Below are positions 55,485 to 64,000 of a stretch of DNA of 64,000 nt, piece after piece (the stretch's first letter is position 1; each line of letters begins with the position of its first letter). The stretch is from Sabethes cyaneus (taxonomy: Eukaryota; Arthropoda; Insecta; Diptera; Culicidae), in NCBI RefSeq assembly GCF_943734655.1, contig NC_071354.1, positions 70,916,044-70,980,043 of the forward strand, read 5' to 3'. Made by a program: the position numbers and the translations under genes. A model generated the notes under the pieces. That model had not been told where the DNA came from, did not search any database, and saw nothing but the letters and a program-made list of their open reading frames with translations.

Positions 55485-57232
55485 TCTCTGCTTTCCGTCT
55501 GTACTCCGCCAAAAATAGTCCGCAACACCTTTCGTTCAAAAACAGCAAGTGCACGTATGTCTTCCGTAAGTAAAGTTACTGTCTTAAGTCCGTAGAGGAC
55601 TACCGGTCTGATTAGCGTTTTGTACATCGTCAGCTTTGTGCGGCGGCGTATGCTCCTTGATCGGAACGTCTTGCGAAGGGAAAAGTAGGCTCGATTTCCA
55701 GCTTGAATGCGTCGTTGGATCTCCTTACTCGTATTATTGTCGGCGGTGACCAGAGATCCCAAATATACGAACTCATCAACCCCTTCCAGCTCATCGCCGT
55801 CAATAGTCACTGTCCGTGGGAGGCAAACGTTACTATCTCGGGAGTCTCTTCCTACCATATATTTGGTTTTCAACGCATTAATTTGTAACCCTATCCTCCT
55901 AGCCTCCGTTTTTAGTCTAGCGTAGATTACCTCCGCCGTCCCACGGTTTCTAGTAATGATGTCGAGGTCGTCTGCAAAGGCTAGGAGTTGGTTACTCTTA
56001 CTGAAGATCGTTCCCCTCGTTTCAATGCCCGCTCGCCGGATCACACCTTCAATAGCGATATTAAACAACATACAGGACAGTCCATCCCCTTGCCGTAACC
56101 CTCTGAGCGATTCAGAAGGGCTTGAGAGTGTCCCCGAAACGCGCACGTAGCACATCGCCCGTTCCAGAGTAGCTTTGATCAACCGCGTCAGTTTGTCCGG
56201 AAAACCGTACTCGTGCATTATCTGCCATAGCTGTTCGCCTTCAACGGTATCGTATGCTGCTCTGAAATCCACGAAAATATGATGCGTGGGCACGTTGTAC
56301 GCTCGACATTTCTGAAGGATTTGTCGGAGAGTAAAAATTTGATCCGTAGTAGCACGGGCCCCCATAAAGCCCGCCTGATACTGCCCTACGAATTCTCTTG
56401 CTATTGGGGATAGACGACGCAACAGAATCTGGGAGAGCACCTTGTAGGCGGCGTTGACTAGCGTAATGCCGCGGTAGTTACAGCAGTCTAGCCGGTCGCC
56501 CTTTTTGTAGATGGGACAGACTACGCCTTCCATCCACTCCTCCGGTAGTTTCTCTTCTTCCCAAATCCTTGAAATCAGCCAGTGAAGTGCCGTTACTAGC
56601 GGTTCTTGGCCATTTTTGAAGAGCTCTGCCGGGAGTCGGTTCTTCCCGGCGGCTCTATTATTCTTCAGCAGACCGATTTCTCGTCGGATCTCTTCGAGAT
56701 CGGAAGCCGGTACGCTGTTGTCCTTTGTAGGTACTCCGAGGTTAACTTCCATTGCGTCTCCTGCTGCTATATCGCCGTTGAGGTGTTCATCGAAGAACTG
56801 CTTCCACCTGTCGACCACCTCGCGCTCGTTTGTGATAAGATCCCCTCCCTCGTCCCTACACATGTCAGGATTTGGTGTGTGGGCCTTGCGAGTTTGGTTC
56901 ACCTTCTCGTAAAACTTGCGGGTATCATTAGCCCGGAATAGTTGGTCAAGCTCCTTACGATCTCTGTCCTCCTTCTGGCGCTTTTTCCTTCTCAGGATCG
57001 TGGTCAACTCATTCCTCGCTCGTCGATACTTGGCCAGATTCTCTCTCGTGGATATGCTCAGATAGTTTTCCCAAGCTCTTTTTTTCCTCTCTATCGCTTC
57101 TTGGCATTCCCCGTCAAACCAATCATTTCGTGCACTCGAGGTTTCCACACCTAGCACCGCGGTTACGACCTCGTTGACGGCCGAGCGTATCCTACTCCAT
57201 CCGTTTTCGAGGGTCGAAGCATTTAGCTCCAC
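55433..57232 (-). pseudogene. LINE reverse transcriptase ORF (599 codons, C-terminus broken)
   Basis: Carries the full RT order. An N-terminal region (WENYLSISTRENLAKYRRAR) is followed by finger motifs VVCPIYKKGDRLDCCNYRGI and FVGQYQAGFMGARATTDQIF. Motif A is HHIFVDFRAAYDTVEGEQL, motif B LRGLRQGDGLSCMLFNIAIE, motif C LLAFADDLDIITR, then GLQINALKTKYM and FVYLGSLVTADNNTSKEI. The catalytic Asp residues of motifs A and C are kept. The last residues after TESREWRRR are out of frame because of a deletion. The enzyme would copy its RNA at a nicked site. The ATG at 57232 is only the first in frame; the true protein begins in the endonuclease. Confidence 0.92.
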
Positions 57233-57248
57233 AGAGGAAGGCAGAGCT

Positions 57249-57680
57249 TCATCCAGTACGCGCGTAGTTTTCGGCAGTTCGCGGATTGTCTAGTTGCCGA
57301 ATATTTAGCCGAGGAGGGCGACTTTGTCGCGAGGTATAAACCGTCGATAGTTTTGAGCGCACATGTACTGCTACTAGGTAGTGGTCCGAGTCAATATCCG
57401 CACTCCGTAGGGAGCGTGGTTGGTTGGAGACGTTGCTGATGTTCGAGAAAAACCGTCCCTCGATGAGAATATGGTCGATTTGGTTCGAGGTTCGTTGGTC
57501 AGGTGATCTCCAGGTGGCCTTGTGGATATCTTTGTGGGGAAAGAAGGTGCTTTTGATCACCAAGCCTCGGGAAGCCGCAAAGTTGATGCATCGCTGGCCG
57601 TTATCGTTCGTGTCGGTGTGCAGGCTATGGGACCCGATCACCGGTCTATACATTGCTTCCCTGCCGATTTGGGCGTTCAT
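57249..57680 (-). pseudogene. LINE endonuclease, C-terminal half
   Basis: Reads IGSHSLHTDTNDNGQRCINF, IKSTFFPHKDIHKATWRSPD, NQIDHILIEGRFFSNISNV and SADIDSDHYLVAVHVRSKLS. The IDH and SDHYLV blocks carry the conserved Asp/His of APE-type endonucleases. It stops at 57249, 17 bases before the RT frame opens, because of a frameshift. Confidence 0.88.
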
Positions 57681-58111
57681 ATCCCCGAGACGATCTTAAT
57701 GTCCCTTGCTAAGCAGCTATCGTACGTTGCCTCCAGCTGCGCATAGAACCCTTCCTTCTCGTCGTCGGGTCTACCTTCGTGTGGGCAATGCACGTTAGTG
57801 ATGGTGTAGTTGAAGAAATGGCCTTTTATCCTCAACACGCACATCCTCTCGTTGATCGCTTTCCAAACCATTACGCGATCCTGCATTTTGCCCAACACTA
57901 CGAAGCCCGTTCCCAGCTCGTTGGTCGCTTCACCACTCTGGAAAAATCGGGCTCTGCCGCCACGGATCCTCCACACCTTCTCGCCCTTGCAACAGATCTC
58001 CTGCAGCGCCACGATGCCAAACTTTCGGGGTTCTAGCTGATCGAGCAGCACCCTGTCGCCACCAACGAAATTTAGCGATCTGCAGTTCCAGGTACCAAAT
58101 CTCCATTCCAT
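57677..58111 (-). pseudogene. LINE endonuclease, N-terminal half
   Basis: Starts MEWRFGTWNCRSLNFVGGDR, then KFGIVALQEICCKGEKVWRI with the catalytic-type Glu in LQE, ELGTGFVVLGKMQDRVMVWK, and ITNVHCPHEGRPDDEKEGFY. It overlaps the next piece by four bases in another frame (frameshift at about 57680). Such endonucleases nick target DNA to start insertion; predicted proteins of this type are often mislabelled craniofacial development protein 2-like. Confidence 0.88.
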
Positions 58112-58673
58112 GTCCTTATTTCGTCGCCTTGGTCCATGCCGAATATTCCGAGAAGATATTTCTTGACTCTTGTTGTAAGTTTTTTGTTGTTTAGATAGGT
58201 AGCCGTACTAGGGCTTACGCTACCGAGTCTCGTGATGGGGCTGCCTTCTGCAGCGTCGAGACACACTGTGCCTCCTCCCCTGTTGGTATACGACCTTAGT
58301 TTCCACCGGGGTTGGTTACCCGATCTCCGCTAAGGTTGCTCGTATTCCAGCTGGTACCACGTGGAGGTAGGGGTAGGAGTTGCTAGGTAAGAGGCTAGGG
58401 ACCACAATGGGGTCTGTTTTACGCGTTATCCAACCATTTACCAACCAAGATAGAATAGATTTACGTACACAGAACGAAAAAATGATTCTCACTTTCGACG
58501 TAAATTGAAATGCTTATAAATGCATTTTTCCTTTAATTTAAACGTAAATAACCTATATCGAATATAGCATATAGATATATTCTCACGTCAAGCCATATAT
58601 AATAAGTAAGCCTATATGTAAAATAAAACGTATTTTTATATGATTTTAGATGTGCATGTCAAAATATGCAAAT

Positions 58674-59088
58674 TTACAAGGCTTTTCCAAAGTGTGTGGT
58701 TACATTTTTCTGGTCATCAGTGCATTTCGGCAGTGTAAGAATGTAAGTTCTTTCCGCCAACCTAAAAAATACTGCTGATATTTTTCTAATGGTACCCACA
58801 CGAGCTACGTTGTCCTCATTCGAATAAAGTACTCCAATTCCCCCCATTTTCCAGTGCATTGGTGTAAAATTGAGAATATAGGCTTCTCTCCAATGATGAC
58901 TCCTAACCTAACAGATGACTTTTAACAGAGCTCAATAATGCCTCCCAAAGCCCTCCAAAATGTGGTTCACTAGCAGCGATAAAAAACTGCGTGTATTTTC
59001 TGTTTAGTCCATTAAGTACAGTCAGCAAGGAAAGTACAATAAGAGATAGTATTGAATTGTCTGCTAGCAAAGCGCTGCACAGGCACAA
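58674..59088 (-). pseudogene. BEL/Pao-type integrase C-terminal remnant
   Basis: Frame 58903-59088 has NRKYTQFFIAASEPHFGGLW followed by EALLSSVKSHLLG, matching the xPHFGGLWEaxVkSxKxHL block of BEL/Pao integrases. Frame 58674-58859 has HWKMGGIGVLYSNEDNVARV followed by GTIRKIS, matching the tail domain after it (normally WxxGRIxxVYPGxDxxVRVxxVRT). The two are in different frames, with about 40 bases between. The DDE catalytic residues lie upstream and are not seen. A dead piece of an LTR element different from the gypsy-type one. Confidence 0.75.
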
Positions 59089-59089
59089 C

Positions 59090-59840
59090 GTTAAGCTTTC
59101 ATACCACCCTTCTCAAGGACATTTTGCTGCGTAAAATGCTTAATGAATCCCACCACCTTACTTAAACAAAAGTCAGATCATGCACGTACGCGTTTGTTCC
59201 TATATTCTTATACATAAGTAATAGTATGAAATTTTCCATTCATTTGTATTGCCTGTGTATAGTAGCTTTCGGCTGAGTATCTTTTCCGAGTTATGTTTTT
59301 CGGTCGAATTTTGGGTAACTCACCAGCTGTCTTTGAGTAAGCTCTAAGAGTTTCGTTGCTGGCTACTATCAGATGAGTGTTTCTAGTTTGCGGTCTGGCT
59401 TGAAAGTAAAGCCGTACATTTCTTCCAGTCAGCCGTACGGAGTCCATTCCTCACACAATTCAAAATGTTATGGCCGACACCTTGAGAGGTCCGTTGAAAC
59501 TAGTTCATGGTGACGTTGAATTTCAAATCATTGATCAATTCGTCTTCGCGACCGCTAAGCTTCTACCGCATTTGCAAAAGAAATTTGCTCGCACCAATCT
59601 GATTGCGTTCGAAAACAGCAGAAGAAACCAACGATGAAGCATAGCTATATAAACAAAGCCATAACGTGACATTGTGGCGCCCTTGGCGAAGACCCAATTT
59701 AGCAGTTCCTCATTTCTTAAATCTGTACAAGAAAGTGTTTCTTTCAAGTTTATAATTTTTGTTAAGATTTTAAACCACCAACCAGATTTTGAACTAAATA
59801 AAAAATTAAATAAATTTAATTTCGGACCGGTTAAATTCCG
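59090..59840. other. Noncoding DNA, nothing recognised
   Basis: A minus-strand frame at 59208-59447 and the 5' part of the frame at 59535-60092 show no domain. They may be further BEL/Pao-derived sequence but no motif supports it. Confidence 0.3.
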
Positions 59841-61030
59841 GTAAATTTCGGACCTCATTTTAATCAGATTTTGTTTCAAATTTTGCAACAAACTTGGACT
59901 AAATTTTGTATAAAATTTTGCACCACATTTTTGATCAGATTTTGGGTTAGATTTTGAATCAGATTTTGGACCGGTTTTTGGACCAAATTCTGGGACAAAC
60001 CTTGACTTTGGACCTGGATAAAATTTTGAGTAAACCACATTTGCGTAGTTTATCAGATTTTGAACCAGATTTCGGATCAAATTTTGGACCATTTTCTGGA
60101 AGTGGACCAGGTTATAAACCAGAGTTTAGATCACATTTTTGACCAGTTTTTGAGCCAGATTTTGGATCACGTTTTGAACTAGATTCTGGACCTGGACCGT
60201 ATTTTGGACTTGATTGTGGGCCAGATTTTTTAACAAATTTTGTTCCAGGTTTATAACAGGTTTGAATTAGATTGTGGACCAGATTTTGAAATATATTTTT
60301 GATCAGATTTTTTACCAAATTTTGGATCAAATATAGGATTAGATATTGGACCCACATTCTAGACCCTAGATCACAATTTGGACCCGCATCAGATTATGGA
60401 CCAAATTTTGGACCACATTTTTGATCAAATTTTGGGCCAGACCCTGTCCCTGAACCTGATTTTTAATCAAATTTGGGTTTAGTTTCTGGACATGGACCAG
60501 AATATAAACCAGATTTTAAAACACCAACAAGATCAAATCTTGGACCTGCACTAGATTGTGGACCACGGTTTATATCAAATTTTATTCCTCATTTTAGCCA
60601 AAATTTTGGAACAGATTCGAACTAGATTCCAAATCAGTTTTTGGAATCCATTAATGACATTAGATTTTGGCAATATATTGGACTAAATTCTGGACTTGTA
60701 TCAGATGTTGGACCTTCATAAGATTCACGACCAAATATTGAACCGCATTTTTATCAAATTTAGACCAGGTTTTGGATAATATTTTGGACCACCTTTTTGA
60801 TAAAATTTTGGATCAGATATGGGACCAGATTTTCAACCACATTCTGCACCCAGACCAGATTTTGGGTCTCGATAAGATTCTGAAATTTTCCATCATATTT
60901 TGGGCCAGATTAAAAGCCATGTTATTTAGGACATTTTTCATAAGGTCTTGGGCCAAGAGCAGATTTTGGGCCATATTTTTAATCAGATTTTAAATCAGTA
61001 ATCATATTTTGGACCTAATATTGAATCTGG
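59841..61030. repeat. 12-bp GGACCAGATTTT minisatellite, 1.2 kb
   Basis: Degenerate 12-bp units such as GGACCAGATTTT, GGATCAAATTTT and GGGCCAGATTTT, with spacing slips. Since 12 is a multiple of 3, one minus-strand frame gives a KSGP/KFDP-like four-residue cycle (for example 60112-60357), which is not evidence of a protein. Confidence 0.92.
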
Positions 61031-61429
61031 ACTAAGACCCGATTTGGCGTCCCTTCGTTTCTTGAATTAGTGTTTCTTCGGAGTTTATTTTTATTTTTTT
61101 GAATTATACTATCGTACACAGGGATGCCACATGTAATACTAAGTTTTTTGTTGGAAAAATCTGGCCAATTGTATAGCGAGGAAAAGTATCTGGGCAAAAA
61201 TCTGTCCAATACAAAACAATAAGAGCGAAAGAGACGGAGAGTTATTTCGCTGACTATTTCCGTCCCTTTCACTCTCATTGCAATAGCTCAAAAATCTGTT
61301 TATTCTGTGTAATTGGCGAAAATCTGTATTCTTTGCATACAGATTATGTACAGGCGATTTCCTTGAAATATCTGTTAAACACAGAATAATCTGTGCATGT
61401 GGCAATCCTGACTGAGACTCCATACTCTT

Positions 61430-61770
61430 CTAAGAGGGGGGGGCGCTTCCACAGAAATGAAATACAAATTTCTTCATTACTCTAGAACTAACCAAGCAAA
61501 TGGAACGGAATTTGGCACGTGGGGGTTTCAGAAGGCAAATTTTATGATGAATTGAGATTCCCCCTCTCATTAGGAGGGGGGGCTCCCATACAAATGATAT
61601 ACAAATTTCTGCATAACTCGAGAACTAATCAAGCAAATGGAACCAAATTTGGCATGTGGGGATTTTTTTGAGGCATGAATTTATGATGGTTTGAGGCCCC
61701 TTGCCCCTGTGGTAGGAGGATAAGGACTCTCATACAAATAATACAGAAATTTTTGCGTATGTGCTATATT
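61430..61770 (-). repeat. Reverse copy of the 150-bp tandem-unit element
   Basis: Two units matching 20160-21770 on the opposite strand: AAATACAAATTTCTTCATTA, CTAGAACTAACCAAGCAAAT, GGAACGGAATTTGGCACGTG and then a second set near 61590-61670 (CATACAAATGATATACAAAT, AATCAAGCAAATGGAACCAA). A third, weaker start lies at 61720-61760. Confidence 0.85.
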
Positions 61771-62361
61771 TTCTGCTATGTAACAAGCGGAAAGCTGTGA
61801 AAATAAACTAGTGAACCTTCTCGAAGCAAAAGACAGTGAATCGACGCCGCTAACTTACGTGCCTATTGCCATTCATGTCAAAAGACAAGGACATTCGAAT
61901 GGCATATCATATTTGCGATGAACGTGCTTTGGCTTTAATGATACTTGTAACCAAACGCCCTTTTAAAGGCCACAAGCGAGTTAAAGTAAGATTATTGAAA
62001 CGTGTCAAGCTACTCATAATCATATTTAATACAATAATCTGTGGGCTGGTCATTCATTACTATGTCAGCCTTTATGATGCACACAAGTGATTTTTAAAAG
62101 AAATCTATATCTCAATGCAATGGCTGCAGGTGTTGTACTTATGAACCCCCGTCCACGTATTTTCAAAGCCACCATTGCATTCAATGAAGAATTGAATCTG
62201 AATATTTCACTTTTCTCTTTTAAACATTCACTTAAACAATGGCACTCACAGAAATGCAAAAAAATGCAGTTTACATTAGTCTTTGATCTAATGATTTGAT
62301 ATAGTCCTACGTCACCCTTTCGTACAACCTTTTGGGCTGTATACCTTGTAGTTTTTATTTT
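61771..62361. other. Noncoding DNA, probably repeat-derived
   Basis: Frames at 61866-62090 and 62087-62299 carry no recognised domain. ATAGTCCTACGTCA at about 62300 also occurs at about 55174 and, inverted in part (TAGGACTACGTC), at about 43758, so it is a dispersed transposon word. Confidence 0.35.
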
Positions 62362-62825
62362 GTCTATCTTAATCGCATGAAACGAATTTACAAAAGTGAT
62401 GAGTGGTTAGAAAAGTACAAAAATACAACTTAAAGTGCTATTTCATAAATTTTTGAAAAAGTTTCTTTAAAAGCTGCTTAGCGTTTTATGCAGCAAACTC
62501 AAAGCAATTTTAAAGTTCGGTTAAATACTTACAAGTAAAACTGCTTAGTAAGCTATAGATCTATAGACATAAAGCTTGTCAACCTTCCTTAGATACCACT
62601 ATCTGAACTCTTGGTTACTGTCAAGTTGCACGTTAAACTTATAAGTTGTATGTTGAACTTTAAACTTGCTACAAATATTAACGGTAGTTTGTTAAAAATA
62701 AAGTTCGGTTTAGAAATGCAGAGTCTCGTTATTTAGCAAGAAAGTGCTGCAGAACTAAATTTGAATTGAATATGAACTTCCAAGTTCGTTCCTTAAGTGA
62801 AATTCTAACTTTTAGTCGCTTGGGT
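62362..62825 (+). repeat. Second copy of the CTTTCAAG-type element
   Basis: Matches 19484-20020 throughout in the same orientation: GTCTATCTTAATCGCATGAA, AAAGCTGCTTAGCG, ACATAAAGCTTGTCAACC, AACCTTCCTTAGATACC, ATATGAACTTCCAAGTTCG and a GCTTGGGT right end. It is about 70 bases shorter because of small deletions. Its left terminus is not seen. Confidence 0.85.
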
Positions 62826-62869
62826 ATTCGTTCAATGTCTCGAAAACGATTAAAGACTCACACGACATC

Positions 62870-63330
62870 CTGAGGTTCGAGTTGATCTTGCTTTGTACGA
62901 TTCAGCACAATTTCTTAGGAAAATCATGTTCAAGCATTATCTGTCTCAGCTCATTTCGCTTGACTAAATCACACACCGCCTTGGAATTCACAAACGGGTG
63001 AAAGGTCTGCAATCTGTATTCTCGTAGCTTAACTAAAATTTGTCGTAGGGAAAACATTTGCTCAAATTGAGCAATGGTATGCCTTGATGGTGCTTACAAT
63101 GTAGAGGTTGTGAAATGAGGCCATCCAGCCAATCGTCTGGCATTTGTTCGTCCACCCCAAATTCTAAGAATGAGCCAGTAGACCACTTCGTACAGCTCTT
63201 TGCTTTCAGTTCCCTGATAGCTTTCATAATCTTCGGCTGTGTTGATAGCCTCATAGTTTGATTATCGCTTAAATATCGGTCCTTCTCATTGAATGAAATC
63301 TAGAAGTACTCCTTCCTCTTGTGTTCCGCT
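62870..63330 (-). pseudogene. LINE remnant related to the main family
   Basis: Minus strand from about 63254: IMKAIRELKAKSCTKW (finger region), EQMPDDWLDGLISQPL, then HHQGIPLLNLSKCF, parallel to the NYRGITLVNAAYKV block of the 55-57 kb copy. From about 63060 down, FSLRQILVKLREYRLQ, NSKAVCDLVKRNELRQIM and LEHDFPKKLC parallel the motif-A region, with the catalytic-type Asp position altered. Frameshifts and short deletions throughout. Confidence 0.72.
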
Positions 63331-64000
63331 GTCACGTCATCGCCTGTAAGATGCTGGTTGTTCAAATGTATTATCATTTCTGTATGAGACTCGATTACGT
63401 ATGAAAATCATCTACGAATCATACAAGCGACAAGAAAGTTTTTTAAGGTGATATTTTGTCCAAAAACAGACCTTGCATTAACCTTTGAAAGGTATCAACA
63501 CTCAATCAGGACATGGGCGATCTGGAGTTGGCTTCTGCATTTAGATGTCACAAGGTGTGCTTCCGTGCCAGCCACGGCATAGCACAAAGCATGAATGTCG
63601 TGTGTTCCAATGACAGGATGAAAGAATTGCTTCCGACCTGTGCGACGGCATTTCCGATGCTGATTTTTACATTCTGGTTTGAGCACTCTGAAAAGATTCA
63701 TTCGAGTCGGTCGCAGTACTCACTCTTAAAACGCCATCGAACTTATCGTGTGTTGGTGCGCAAATATTGAATAAGTTGTTGGTGAAGAATTTGTTCTAAA
63801 TTCTCGACAAATCACGAAATTAAGTGAATCTTCATAAAACTCAAAACCCAACCAGTTGACGGTATGCTCATTTCAATACTGCATCGACCGAAGTATTTGG
63901 CAACTCCGGACGACGACAATGTCGGTCGGTAAGAGGAAGAAGAAGAAGCACTGCAAGTTTGCATGTTGCTGATACTTTTCCAGAAAGGCTGAATGCTTCC
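63331..64000. other. Noncoding or unrecognised DNA to the window end
   Basis: Open frames 63495-63701 (minus) and 63513-63770 (plus) overlap each other and show no recognised motif. The piece may be further LINE 5' sequence given its neighbour, but I cannot match it. Confidence 0.3.

Larger units (their letters stand above)
55222..58440 (-). mobile_element. Most complete copy of the main LINE family
   Basis: A minus-strand non-LTR retrotransposon with, in order: a leader (58440 to about 58110), an APE-type endonuclease (58111-57249), a reverse transcriptase (57232-55433) and a 3' end with AAGTAAAGTAAGTACA-like tail (55222-55240). The leader still shows a frame MCLDAAEGSPITRLGSVSPS (58072-58266) that overlaps the endonuclease start. 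I see no ORF1 with zinc knuckles and no RNase H. Clade is not assigned; the RT resembles a widespread arthropod family. Frameshifts near 58110, 57680 and 57290 and a deletion near 55460 inactivate it. Other copies are at 1201, 6092, 38650 and 62870. Confidence 0.9.

Overview
This window is eukaryotic and most likely from a mosquito, probably culicine. The only clear host exon is the last coding exon of the Wnt receptor frizzled (12922-13469, + strand). Almost everything else that can be named is transposon-derived: non-LTR (LINE) fragments, Tc1/mariner relatives, tRNA-derived SINEs, MITEs, a Ty3/gypsy-type LTR element, a BEL/Pao remnant and satellites. The mosquito assignment rests on how the frizzled exon and the repeat families look to me from memory; no search was run. 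The long, stop-rich, AT-rich stretches between features are typical of insect introns and intergenic DNA.

Layout. Positions 1-12921 are best read as the long intron upstream of the last frizzled exon. It holds LINE fragments (904-2046, 5645-7640), a dead mariner element (4049-4970), a 145-bp tandem array (9366-9975), and an inverted pair of MITEs with another MITE nested inside (11066-11775). It also holds a tRNA-like SINE head (about 11960-12060). The frizzled exon and its 3' UTR follow. From 16.7 to 22 kb there is a mariner-like element with long terminal inverted repeats, a perfect 73-bp GC-rich palindrome, and an element ending in inverted copies of CCAAGYAACCAAAAGTTC. A noncoding tandem-repeat element with a SINE inserted in it (9-bp target duplication) completes that stretch. 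From 23 to 30 kb there is a jockey/CR1-like RT fragment, little-repeated DNA and a possible solo LTR.

The centrepiece is 30.4-38.6 kb. A complete-ended LTR retrotransposon (30631-37690, minus strand, 1396-bp LTRs, 4-bp CGGT target duplication) sits inside the transposase gene of an ITmD37D-type mariner element. It encodes a large Gag and a retropepsin, joined by an in-frame A AAA AAC slippery heptamer for -1 frameshifting, and has a tRNA-Lys-type primer-binding site. It has no reverse transcriptase or integrase. In their place lies a ladder of CTCAGA/TCTGAG palindromes. The LTRs appear nearly identical, so the insertion is young, and it would need enzymes supplied in trans.

From 38.65 to 40.61 kb is a truncated LINE copy, abutting a Gag zinc-knuckle fragment. 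At 43.2-45.96 kb is a 2.76-kb element with inverted termini and TA flanks. At 46.26-51.19 kb is a large array of degenerate TGTCCGNN octamers whose polarity flips; it gives open frames on both strands that are almost certainly not proteins. At 55.22-58.44 kb is the most complete copy of the main LINE family (endonuclease plus RT, minus strand, broken by frameshifts and a deletion). Beyond it lie a BEL/Pao integrase remnant, a 12-bp GGACCAGATTTT minisatellite (59.84-61.03 kb), second copies of repeats seen near 20 kb, and one more LINE remnant.

No genes here form an operon or pathway. The biology is one conserved developmental receptor exon in a nest of transposons, several inserted into one another so that their relative ages can be read.
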